Part shown: piece by piece, positions 1 to 6,468 of the stretch
Layout of the letters: each line of letters starts with the position of its first letter
Position numbering within the stretch: position 1 is the first letter of the stretch
Source of the DNA: Acidobacteriaceae bacterium
Lineage (GTDB): Bacteria; Acidobacteriota; Terriglobia; Terriglobales; Acidobacteriaceae
Direction: 5' to 3'
NCBI GenBank assembly: GCA_003165855.1
Contig: PMXH01000286.1
Location: forward strand, 411-8,879
Length of the DNA: 8,469 nucleotides
Position numbers and translations under genes: made by a program
The notes under the pieces: generated by a model
The model's input: the letters and a program-made list of their open reading frames with translations, nothing else
Told to the model about the DNA's origin: nothing
Database searches by the model: none

Positions 1-267
1 TTCCGGACCTGGCGGGGTTGGCGAGAGTACGTCGCGTGAGACCGATGCCTGACCTGAATCATTCTAGCAAACATGAGCACAGATTCCCGTGCCTGGAACC
101 GCGTCGCCGTAGCGATGGGCAAAAGGCTGGTGACTTTTGGTGCAAGAAGTTCGTACTAAAGCCTTCCCTTAACGATGCGACTTGTCGAACAATAGGAATT
201 GCACATAGGCACTGAACGGGGAACCGGCAAACGGCCGGTCCTCAGGACCGCCTAGGCTTTACCTTCG
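1..267. other. Gene-poor upstream region with foldable leader
   Basis: No convincing gene is visible. One frame is open from base 1 and stops at TGA 37-39, so bases 1-39 could be the last codons of an upstream gene. DUF58 or MoxR genes often precede transglutaminases of this type, but twelve residues are too few to identify one. The rest contains only short frames of unremarkable composition. The part nearest the transglutaminase start carries several inverted repeats, listed separately. There is no clear Shine-Dalgarno sequence before the ATG at 268. Confidence 0.5.
123..257 (+). promoter_or_regulatory. Inverted-repeat-rich leader before the transglutaminase gene
   Basis: Several complementary segments are seen. 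AAGGCT (123-128) can pair with AGCCTT (160-165), enclosing an inner six-pair stem 133-138/145-150. Bases 236-241 pair perfectly with 245-250 around a three-base TCA loop, and the stem can extend to 233-252 with one bulged C. An eight-base perfect palindrome, GCCTAGGC, lies at 250-257, ten bases before the ATG. No tail of T residues follows, so this does not look like a terminator. It could be a structured 5' leader or a protein-binding operator. I compared it from memory with c-di-GMP, ydaO/c-di-AMP, fluoride and cobalamin riboswitch consensus features and found no match. Confidence 0.3.
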
Positions 268-2472
268 ATGCCCGCTCAAAAACAACAACTCGACGTGATC
301 CCGCTTCCGCAGGCAATCAACAAGTACTTCGAGCTTTCCATCTATCTGATGGTTGCAATGGGATTTGGGACATTGGCCAGTACGGGCGGACTTGACCTGA
401 CGACGATCCTGCTGGTGGGAGCGGCGCTGTTGGTTCGCGGCTATCTGTTCGCGAAGCGGCGGCGGGTCGTGATTTCGGAGCGCTGGACCACGCCTTTAAC
501 CATCGCGTATTTCGTTTTCTACGCGAGCGATTACTTCCTGCTCTCCCACAGCTTTCTGGCGGCAACCGTACACCTGGTGCTGTTTGCCGTGGTGGTACGA
601 ACGTTTTCGCTGCGTCGCGATCGCGACTACGTCATGCTGTCGATCCTGGCTTTTCTGATGGTGCTGGCATCGGCCGTGCTCACCGTGGACAGCGTTTTTC
701 TTTTCTTCTTTGCGGGATTCGTGCTGATGGCGGTCGCCACATTCATCCTGATGGAGATGCGCCGCTCCGGCAAAGCCGCACGATTTCAAGCGCGACACTC
801 CAGCGACGAGCAGGAGCACCGGCATCTGGCCTTCTCGTTGGCACGGATGACGCCGGCTTTAGTGCTGATGATTCTGGTTGGGGCCGGGGCGGTGTTCTTT
901 CTTCTGCCTCGCATGTCGGTAGGCTATCTAGGGGGGTATTCGTTCGGCACGGATTTTTCCACCGGCTTCAGCGATCGGGTGCAACTGGGAGGTATCGGAC
1001 GGATTCAGCAGTCGAATGCCGTGGTGATGCACATCCGGATTGACGGGGACGAGGGCGGGCAATACGCGCTGCACTGGCGTGGCGTGGCGCTGGCTAATTT
1101 CGACGGCAAGACCTGGTCGAACCCGCGGGAACAGTACGTGCTGGAGCGGGGAGCGGGTGGAAGCTTTGGGGTGCCGCTGTTCAGCCAGGGACTGGCTCAG
1201 GTCTATGGGGCGCGCAGTCAGGCCGCGCCGGGAGTTGCGGCTCATCTTATCCATTACCGAGTGCTGCTGGAGCCGATCGGTACTAACGTATTTTTTCTCG
1301 CTCCCTGGGGACGGCGGATCGTGGGACCGTACCGCACACTGTCGGTGGATGCGGGCGGGGCCGTCTACGATCTCGATATCGAGCGCACGGTCAACGTCTA
1401 CGACGCCGACTCGGATATCGCCAGGCCGTCGCCCGTGCAACTTCGGGCGGCGGGGGATACTTTTCCGCAGCTGGTCTCAGCTTATTTGCAACTGCCGACG
1501 CTTGACCCGCGGATCATGCGGTTGGCGGCACAGATCGCGGGTTCCGCTTCCAACAGCTACGACAAGGCGACCGCGCTCGAAAGTTACCTCAAGACGCATT
1601 ACGGATATACGCTGCAGCTGCCGTCTACCCCGGTCGCCGATCCCCTGGCAAACTTTCTCTTCGAGCGAAAGCAGGGACACTGCGAATACTTCGCCTCTTC
1701 GATGGCCGTGATGCTGCGGACGCTGCGCATTCCCGCGCGTGTGGTGAACGGCTTCCGCAGCAGTGAATTCAATGATGTCACCGGCAACTACGTGGTGCGG
1801 GCCAAGGATGCGCACTCGTGGGTGGAAGCTTATTTCCCCAGCTATGGCTGGGTCACGTTCGATCCCACGCCGGGCGGCGCAATCGGGACTCCGGAGGGCT
1901 GGGACCGGGCAATGCTCTACCTGGATGCGGCGCAATCGTTCTGGCGGGAGTGGGTGATTAGTTATGACTCCTCGCACCAGTATATTCTGGCGCACTCGGC
2001 GCTGAGCGGCACGCGCAATTCGTGGGAAAGGGCGCGCATGTGGGCGCAACTGCGCTATGCGCGACTGATGGGCTGGGCGCGGCGAAGCCAGAGGGGAGTG
2101 GAGCACTCGCCGGGAAGGTGGCTTGGAGGAGGCTTGGCGGTTCTGCTGCTCTGGCTGGTACTGGGTAACGCTGCGCGGATTGCCCGGATGATCCGGACCA
2201 GACGGCTGCAGGCACATCCGGAGCGCTCGCCGGATCAGGCGGCGGCGATGTGGTACGAACGCATGGCTCGGTATCTGGCACGGCGCGGAGTGCGGAAATC
2301 CACGACGCAGACGGCACAGGAATTTGTGCGCGTGATTGAAGATGATCGATTACGCGCACCGGTCGGGCGGTTCACAGACGCCTACGAATCAGCACGGTTC
2401 GGAAATTCTTCGGACGACGCGCTGCGCCTGCCGGAGTTGTATGAGGAAGTGGAGTTGGCGGCTAAGAAGTAG
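268..2472 (+). CDS. TgpA-type membrane transglutaminase (DUF3488 / transglutaminase-like / DUF4129)
   Basis: The 734-residue protein has the usual three-part plan and length of the TgpA family. Residues about 20-215 are a membrane region (DUF3488) of roughly six hydrophobic helices, ending near A197-L213. A long extracytoplasmic domain follows. The papain-like transglutaminase core carries its triad: Cys472 in GHCEYF, His516 in AHSWVE and Asp532 in FDPTPG. A further helix at about 618-638 precedes a cytoplasmic tail of DUF4129 type (about 660-734). The catalytic domain should face the periplasm. P. aeruginosa TgpA is the named relative; its substrate is not settled, and a role in peptidoglycan or protein processing is only likely. 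The ATG at 268 was chosen because MPAQKQQ leads directly into the first helix; no Shine-Dalgarno sequence supports it. The gene converges on the barrel gene across 71 bases. All key residues are present, so it is probably active. Confidence 0.9.
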   Translation: MPAQKQQLDVIPLPQAINKYFELSIYLMVAMGFGTLASTGGLDLTTILLVGAALLVRGYLFAKRRRVVISERWTTPLTIAYFVFYASDYFLLSHSFLAATVHLVLFAVVVRTFSLRRDRDYVMLSILAFLMVLASAVLTVDSVFLFFFAGFVLMAVATFILMEMRRSGKAARFQARHSSDEQEHRHLAFSLARMTPALVLMILVGAGAVFFLLPRMSVGYLGGYSFGTDFSTGFSDRVQLGGIGRIQQSNAVVMHIRIDGDEGGQYALHWRGVALANFDGKTWSNPREQYVLERGAGGSFGVPLFSQGLAQVYGARSQAAPGVAAHLIHYRVLLEPIGTNVFFLAPWGRRIVGPYRTLSVDAGGAVYDLDIERTVNVYDADSDIARPSPVQLRAAGDTFPQLVSAYLQLPTLDPRIMRLAAQIAGSASNSYDKATALESYLKTHYGYTLQLPSTPVADPLANFLFERKQGHCEYFASSMAVMLRTLRIPARVVNGFRSSEFNDVTGNYVVRAKDAHSWVEAYFPSYGWVTFDPTPGGAIGTPEGWDRAMLYLDAAQSFWREWVISYDSSHQYILAHSALSGTRNSWERARMWAQLRYARLMGWARRSQRGVEHSPGRWLGGGLAVLLLWLVLGNAARIARMIRTRRLQAHPERSPDQAAAMWYERMARYLARRGVRKSTTQTAQEFVRVIEDDRLRAPVGRFTDAYESARFGNSSDDALRLPELYEEVELAAKK

Positions 2473-2543
2473 CTCGCTGCCCGGAAAGTTCCGCCCCTTC
2501 CATCAGTCGGGGAACAATTCCTCAAAATATGGTTCTGTATGAG

Positions 2544-3194
2544 CTAGAAATGCCAGATTAGGCCGCCGCCGACGAAATAGTTATGCTGCCGTGTCTTGCC
2601 GGTATCGGCCAAGGGAAGACTAGGAGTACCCGAAAAGAAATCGCGAACTTCGCCGCGAAAACTGAAGTGTCTGAAGCGTCTTTCAAACGGACTGACGTCC
2701 AATCCCAACCCGCCCTGGATTACACCGGAGGTCGAAGAGCCGCCGGGGTTGGTGCCATAGTAGAGGAGATTCTTATTCTCACTGAAGCGAGCGAAACCGC
2801 CGCCGAAGCTCACCCATGGTGAAACCTTGGTCGCAGGAAACAAATTCACGCGGACTGCGGGAGTGACGAATATCTGTTTGTAATCGACGGGAACCACAGG
2901 CCCGCCGGCGTTGAGATCCTCATCCAAATTGAAAACCGCAGGTACTTCCGCTGAGATGGAGTAGACCTCGGTGCCAAACAGGTGGCGCGCATAGTTGATT
3001 TCGAACGTGAACCCTTTGCCGGAGTGAATGACCGGGTTGACTGTAGGCGCATTGGGACCGGTAATACCCTGGTCGCTGATGAAGATGCGGCCAGCAGTGC
3101 CGGTCAGCTCATTCTTCTCGTCCTGGGCAGCTGCGGAGGCTCCCAGAATAGACATCCCCAATACCAGGACTGCGATTGCCTGTTTCCCAGACAT
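2544..3194 (-). CDS. Outer-membrane beta-barrel protein, exported
   Basis: The product has 216 residues. Residues 1-23 form a Sec signal peptide: Lys4, a hydrophobic core (AIAVLVLGMSILG), then ASAAAQ, with signal peptidase I cleavage likely near residues 21-24. The mature part shows alternating polar/hydrophobic strands separated by Gly/Asn/Pro-rich turns (for example WVSFGGGFARFSENKN) and ends in LIWHF. A terminal Phe is the typical BAM recognition signal of outer-membrane barrels. The size suggests about eight strands (OmpA/OmpW-like fold), similar to the small barrel proteins common in Acidobacteria. The cargo or function is unknown. The start is well supported by GGAGGGG just upstream. 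The gene is transcribed alone, facing away from rimO and towards the transglutaminase gene. No strong terminator is visible in the 2473-2543 gap. Confidence 0.85.
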   Translation of the reverse strand: MSGKQAIAVLVLGMSILGASAAAQDEKNELTGTAGRIFISDQGITGPNAPTVNPVIHSGKGFTFEINYARHLFGTEVYSISAEVPAVFNLDEDLNAGGPVVPVDYKQIFVTPAVRVNLFPATKVSPWVSFGGGFARFSENKNLLYYGTNPGGSSTSGVIQGGLGLDVSPFERRFRHFSFRGEVRDFFSGTPSLPLADTGKTRQHNYFVGGGLIWHF

Positions 3195-3196
3195 TT

Positions 3197-3203
3197 CCCC
3201 TCC
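3197..3203 (-). promoter_or_regulatory. Shine-Dalgarno of the beta-barrel gene
   Basis: On the minus strand GGAGGGG lies two bases before the ATG at 3194-3192; its GGAGG core is four bases away. It is the only strong Shine-Dalgarno sequence before any gene in this window and fixes the barrel gene's start. Confidence 0.75.
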
Positions 3204-3351
3204 AGGATGCGGGATAGCTGCTCTCTTCGATAATGTCTAGCGTAGCATGAAGAGGTGGGGTTTTGATCCACAGTTTGCTGCCTTTCATGGTGCCTGTAGT
3301 CGTGCGTTAGGACAGATGCGTTGAGCCACACGGATGGTTTGCCGGAGAGGG

Positions 3352-3372
3352 TTCGCCGGAAGGCCCGCCGAA
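3352..3372 (+). promoter_or_regulatory. Imperfect inverted repeat upstream of rimO
   Basis: TTCGCCGG (3352-3359) and CCGCCGAA (3365-3372) are complementary except for one C-C position and are separated by five bases. The repeat sits immediately upstream of the -10-like hexamer of rimO, about where a -35 element or an operator would be. It could be a transcription factor site in the divergent region between the barrel gene and rimO. No regulator can be named from the sequence. Confidence 0.3.
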
Positions 3373-3378
3373 AAATGT

Positions 3379-3384
3379 TAAAAT
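3379..3384 (+). promoter_or_regulatory. Candidate -10 element of rimO
   Basis: TAAAAT is an AT-rich patch in a GC-rich region and matches the -10 consensus TATAAT at five of six positions. Only 11 bases separate it from the rimO ATG, so a transcript starting 6-8 bases downstream would have a leader of only a few bases. No good -35 hexamer is found 16-18 bases upstream; the imperfect inverted repeat occupies that place. Confidence 0.45.
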
Positions 3385-3395
3385 AGTCAGATTAC

Positions 3396-4910
3396 ATGCC
3401 CTCCAAGGACCTCACTATCTCCCGTTCCAGCGAAAAAACCACGGCTATCGCGTCGAAGGACCACGGACAGCATACGCGTCCCCAGAAAGTGGGCTTTGTC
3501 AGCCTGGGGTGCCCCAAGAACCTGGTCGACAGCGAGGTGATGATGGGGCTTCTGGCGCGGGCCGGGGCTGAATTCTCACCGCGGGCCGAGGATGCGGACG
3601 TGATCGTGGTCAATACCTGCTCGTTCATCGAGAGCGCACAGCAGGAGTCGGTGAACACGATTCTTGAGATGGCTGCGCACAAGACGTCGGGGCGAGCGAA
3701 AAAGCTGGTTGTCGCGGGCTGCCTTGTAGAGCGCTTTCGCGATGAGATTCGCAGGCGTATTCCGGAGGTGGACGCCGTGGTGGGGACCGGGGAGTTGCAG
3801 AACATCCTGGCAGCGACCGGCATTGCTCCCGCTCCAGCTTTGGGAAATAACGACTCCCCTTTTGTGGTTTTACCTTCACGGGCCGAAGGCGACGCACGGG
3901 CGGCGCAGGGGCGATTCTCTCGCGGGCAATGGGATGGCGCGATTGCGGATTTGCCTAACTACTTGTATGACGACGAGACCCCGCGCATCTTGGCGACGCC
4001 GAAATCCACCGCCTACATCAAGATCGCCGAGGGCTGCGACCATCCTTGCACGTTCTGCATCATTCCGCAGTTGCGGGGGCAGTTTCGCTCGCGGCGGTTC
4101 GAGTCGGTGATTGCCGAAGCCGAGCGGCTGGCACAAATTGGCGTGCGGGAGATCACTCTGATCGGGCAGGACACGACCTGTTACGGCGAAGATTTCGGAT
4201 TGAAAGACGGACTGGCACTGCTGCTGGAGAAGCTGGCGAAGATTGAGGACTTGCGCTGGATTCGTTTCCTCTATGCCTATCCCAACAAGATCACGGGCAA
4301 ACTTCTGGAGACGATTGGAACCCATGAAAAGATCTGCTCCTACGTGGACGTGCCGCTGCAACACGCATCGGCGCCGGTTCTCAAGCGCATGAAGCGCGGC
4401 GGCGGAGCGGAAGTATTTATGCGATCGATTGATAAGATGCGGCGCGCGATTCCCGGCCTGACCTTGCGTACGTCGTTTATTGTGGGCTTTCCGGGAGAAA
4501 CCGAGAAGGAATTTGAAGAGTTGTGCGTATTCGTCCGCGAAGCCCAGTTTGATTGGATGGGAACTTTCTCCTACTCGGACCAGGAGGGAGCGGACGCATA
4601 TGGATTGGACAAGAAGCTCTCTCTCCGTGAAATCGAGCGGCGGCGCAAACAGTTGATGGGAATCCAGCGGCAGATCAGCAAAAAGAAAAAGAAGGCTCTC
4701 GTGGGACAGGAGTTCGACCTATTGCTGGAAGGAACGTCGGAAGAGACCGACCTGCTCATGGAAGGCCGCACTGCGATGCACGCGCCCGAAATCGACGGCA
4801 AAGTCTTTGTGAATGACTTTCCGGAAGATATGGAGCCGCAGCCGGGCGAGTTTTATCGCTGCCAGATCATGGAAGCGCACGACTATGATCTGGTAGCGAG
4901 GATCGTGTAG
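3396..4910 (+). CDS. rimO: Ribosomal protein S12 methylthiotransferase RimO
   Basis: This is a cytoplasmic radical-SAM enzyme with two [4Fe-4S] clusters that adds a methylthio group to a conserved aspartate of ribosomal protein S12. The N-terminal UPF0004 domain has cluster cysteines Cys39 (in SLGCPKNLVDSE), Cys75 (NTCSF) and Cys109 (AGCLVE). The radical-SAM motif is Cys214-Cys218-Cys221 (EGCDHPCTFC), and a TRAM domain occupies about 435-504. SLGCPKNxVDSE is diagnostic of RimO rather than the tRNA enzyme MiaB. At 504 residues it is longer than the usual 430-450: there are about 30 extra residues before the first conserved strand and an enlarged linker (about 140-205) between the domains. The ATG at 3396 has no Shine-Dalgarno sequence but lies just behind a -10-like hexamer. 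A GTG at 3489 is a less likely alternative. It is the first gene of the rightward cluster. Confidence 0.95.
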   Translation: MPSKDLTISRSSEKTTAIASKDHGQHTRPQKVGFVSLGCPKNLVDSEVMMGLLARAGAEFSPRAEDADVIVVNTCSFIESAQQESVNTILEMAAHKTSGRAKKLVVAGCLVERFRDEIRRRIPEVDAVVGTGELQNILAATGIAPAPALGNNDSPFVVLPSRAEGDARAAQGRFSRGQWDGAIADLPNYLYDDETPRILATPKSTAYIKIAEGCDHPCTFCIIPQLRGQFRSRRFESVIAEAERLAQIGVREITLIGQDTTCYGEDFGLKDGLALLLEKLAKIEDLRWIRFLYAYPNKITGKLLETIGTHEKICSYVDVPLQHASAPVLKRMKRGGGAEVFMRSIDKMRRAIPGLTLRTSFIVGFPGETEKEFEELCVFVREAQFDWMGTFSYSDQEGADAYGLDKKLSLREIERRRKQLMGIQRQISKKKKKALVGQEFDLLLEGTSEETDLLMEGRTAMHAPEIDGKVFVNDFPEDMEPQPGEFYRCQIMEAHDYDLVARIV

Positions 4911-4966
4911 CTGTCTGCTTTGAATTCTGTTTTCGAATCGGCAAGAACCCGGAACACTCCCTGGCC

Positions 4967-5179
4967 ATGCCCCGCAAACGCACTCTGAAACTTCGTTGTC
5001 CGATCTGCAAGAAAGTCGTCAAGAGCGACGACGCCGAGTTTCCCTTCTGCAGCGACCGCTGCCGCACCATTGATCTGGGCAAGTGGGCGAGCGGGGCTTA
5101 TGTGATTCCGTCGCCCGTGACGGACGCCGACGAGCAGATCCGAGAAAGCACTCCTGAAGATACGGACGAAGAGTCGTGA
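4967..5179 (+). CDS. yacG: Zinc-binding protein YacG (DNA gyrase inhibitor family)
   Basis: This is a 70-residue protein with a single treble-clef type zinc site, Cys11-x2-Cys14-x13-Cys28-x3-Cys32, followed by the family signature RTIDLGKWASGAYVIP. E. coli YacG binds the GyrB C-terminal region and blocks DNA binding by gyrase. E. coli YacG has 15 residues between the cysteine pairs rather than 13, as I recall it. The acidic tail (about 53-70) is also usual in the family. It starts 56 bases after rimO without a clear Shine-Dalgarno sequence. Its stop codon overlaps the presumed GTG start of the transposase gene (GTGA, 5176-5179). Whether it inhibits gyrase in this organism is inferred from homology only. 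Confidence 0.92.
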   Translation: MPRKRTLKLRCPICKKVVKSDDAEFPFCSDRCRTIDLGKWASGAYVIPSPVTDADEQIRESTPEDTDEES

Positions 5180-5218
5180 AAAATACCCCAGGACCCGACC
5201 TTAATCCGAAACCCGACC

Positions 5219-5289
5219 GTAGCGCCGGCGTCCCGCCGGCTGTCCCTTCGGTAAGCTCAGGGCAGGCTGCGGGGGCGACCCGCCCCCGC
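5219..5289 (+). repeat. REP-type hairpin cluster, left of the transposase
   Basis: Three hairpins lie in tandem. The first begins with the GTAG foot (5219-5222) and has stem GCCGGC 5224-5229/5235-5240 with loop GTCCC. The second pairs 5241-5247 with 5259-5264, with one bulged T. The third has a perfect eight-pair stem 5269-5276/5282-5289 with loop GACCC. A GTAG tetranucleotide at the foot of a GC-rich hairpin is the hallmark recognised by RAYT proteins in E. coli. The cluster lies inside the transposase reading frame and encodes its presumed N-terminus. Confidence 0.8.
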
Positions 5290-5880
5290 TTCGGGGAGGT
5301 TACCATCCGGAACCGCGGCCGGTTGCCCCACTGGGAAAAAGATGGCGCCACCTACTTCATCACATTCAGACTCGTAGACTCGCTGCCCAAATCGGTTCTG
5401 GATCGCATCGAATCCGAGCGGCGGGCCGTCGTGACAACCGCTAATCAGCTGCACCGCGCCCTGAGCGCCGACGAGAACAGGAAAATCCAGCGCCTCTCGA
5501 CACCGGTTATCGAACAATTCCTAGACAACGGTGCAGGCGCCTGCCACTTGCGGAATCCCGCTATCGCGGAAGTTATGGCGAGCACCTTGTGTCACTTTGA
5601 TCAGAGACGCTACCGGCTGTTCGCGTGGTGCATCATGCCAAATCATGTCCACGTTGTTGTGCGGTTGTTCCTTGGCGAGACTCTGGCGGCTGTGGTTCAT
5701 TCCTGGAAGTCCTTCAGCGCGAAGCAGGCTAATCGGATTCTTGGCGCGCACGGAGCTTTCTGGCAACGGGAATACTTATGATCACTTGATTCGGAGCGAG
5801 CACGAGTTCGAACGGGCAGTTCGCTATGTCGCGGAGAATCCCGCCAAGGCGAACTTGCAACATTGGAAGTGGGTTTGGGT

Positions 5881-5928
5881 GCGCGGGCGGGACGCTCGCG
5901 CGACAGCCGCCGAGGACGGCGGCGCTAC
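5881..5928 (-). repeat. REP-type hairpin cluster, right of the transposase, inverted
   Basis: Read on the minus strand, this starts with GTAG (5928-5925) and a six-pair stem 5918-5923/5906-5911. TGTC follows, then a second hairpin 5901-5881 with loop GTCCC, whose eight-pair stem has one C-A mismatch (a G-T wobble on the plus strand). GTAGCGCCG, CGTCC and GGCTGTC are shared with the left cluster (5219-5244) while stem bases differ in a paired way, so the two are inverted members of one family. It encodes the last residues of the transposase (after KWVWV) and ends 15 bases before the pgpA start. Confidence 0.8.
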
Positions 5929-5943
5929 AAAAACCGCCTGACT

Positions 5944-6438
5944 ATGGAATCTCCTACAGTCGAACCGACGCCGCTGTGGGCCTCGCTGGTGGCCACGTTT
6001 TTCGGTATCGGACGGCTGCGGCCCGGGCCGGGGACGTGGGGATCGGCAGCAACCGTGCTGTTGTGGGCGGTGCTGGCTCAAGCCCTCGCACCGTCGTTAC
6101 GAACCCCGGCCGCGGTCGGGCTAAGCTTGCTGGTCACGCTGATCGGGATTCCGGCAGCCACGCAGGTCGCACGAGGCGCCGGGGTGAAAGATCCGCAGTT
6201 TGTGGTGATTGACGAGGTCGCGGGTCAATTGGTGGCATTGATTGCCGCGCCGCTCGCATGGAAGTCTTTTCTGGCCGCCTTTATACTTTTTCGTGCCTTC
6301 GATATCGTCAAGCCGCCGCCCGTGCGACAATTGGAGGCGATTCCGGAAGGGGCCGGGATCGTACTCGACGACGTTGCGGCCGGGCTATACGCGCTGGCGG
6401 CGGTGCATCTCTTGTTGCACTTTGGTCTTCTAAGATAG
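5944..6438 (+). CDS. pgpA: Phosphatidylglycerophosphatase A
   Basis: This 164-residue inner-membrane enzyme should remove the terminal phosphate from phosphatidylglycerophosphate, the last step of phosphatidylglycerol synthesis. Family motifs are intact: GIGRLRPGPGTWGS (21-34), IDEVAGQ with Asp90-Glu91, FRAFDIVKPPPVR with Asp120, and GIVLDDVAAG with Asp142-Asp143. These acidic residues are the expected metal/phosphate site. Hydrophobic stretches at about 35-50, 56-73, 93-115 and 144-162 fit a small multi-span protein of normal family length. The ATG at 5944 was chosen because upstream in-frame sequence (from 5863) is REP repeat and Arg-rich. It lies two bases after the transposase stop, with no Shine-Dalgarno sequence, so translation may depend on reinitiation or on a weak start. 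PgpA next to RimO and CinA is, from memory, a recurrent neighbourhood in several phyla. Confidence 0.92.
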   Translation: MESPTVEPTPLWASLVATFFGIGRLRPGPGTWGSAATVLLWAVLAQALAPSLRTPAAVGLSLLVTLIGIPAATQVARGAGVKDPQFVVIDEVAGQLVALIAAPLAWKSFLAAFILFRAFDIVKPPPVRQLEAIPEGAGIVLDDVAAGLYALAAVHLLLHFGLLR

Positions 6439-6468
6439 TGTCTTCTTTAGTAGTACGAGTGTTTCCTC

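Larger units (their letters stand above)
5176..5941 (+). pseudogene. REP-associated tyrosine transposase (RAYT, Y1_Tnp), frameshifted
   Basis: Frame 1 (5176-5781) encodes the HUH nuclease half of an IS200/IS605-like Y1 transposase. It has a strand reading GATYFITFRL and the metal-binding pair His157-Val-His159 in MPNHVHVVV (codons 5644-5652). It reaches FWQREY, then stops at TGA 5779-5781. Frame 2 continues without a break of homology as YDHLIRSEHEFERAVRYVAE, then NPAKA, to TGA 5939-5941. One extra T at 5776/5777 (tacTtatgat) explains the split; without it the protein would have 254 residues. By alignment from memory with E. coli RAYT (HUH plus Tyr115 before INPVK), the nucleophile is the Tyr of RYVAENP (codon 5825-5827), which is lost from the frame-1 product. 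No ATG precedes the conserved start (about 5305). The only upstream start codon apparent in frame is GTG 5176, overlapping the yacG stop. Both protein ends are encoded by REP repeats. A sequencing error or programmed +1 shift is possible but no known slippery signal is seen. Confidence 0.85.

Noticed and set aside
73..159. 28-codon ATG frame (MSTDSRAWNRV...), possible leader peptide
   Set aside because: There is no Shine-Dalgarno sequence and no run of regulatory codons, and the stop is more than 100 bases before the transglutaminase start. There is no sign of an attenuator.
18..215. 65-residue open frame near the left edge
   Set aside because: It is Arg/His-rich, has no recognisable domain or Shine-Dalgarno sequence, and overlaps the foldable leader. 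Composition resembles chance reading of GC-rich DNA.
1040..1711. Long alternative frames inside the transglutaminase gene and similar long antisense frames elsewhere
   Set aside because: They are shadows of GC-rich coding sequence, with Arg/Ser/Pro-rich composition and no domains, and they overlap a well-supported gene.
2509..2523. Small hairpin GGGGAA/TTCCTC between the convergent genes
   Set aside because: It has six pairs with a wobble, and no T run follows on either strand in the right place. It is too weak to call a terminator.
5219..5289. CRISPR array or tRNA-like element at the hairpin cluster
   Set aside because: There are no equal-length direct repeats with unique spacers and no cloverleaf. 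The hairpins are explained by the REP family.
5776..5781. Programmed +1 frameshift joining the two transposase halves
   Set aside because: The TTA TGA context is not a known slippery site, no upstream Shine-Dalgarno-like stimulator or clear downstream structure was recognised, and IS-type frameshifting usually uses A-rich -1 sites. It is kept only as a minor possibility.
5863..5943. Longer pgpA start at ATG 5863
   Set aside because: The added 27 residues are Arg/Gly-rich translation of the REP repeat and transposase tail, whereas PgpA homology begins just after 5944.
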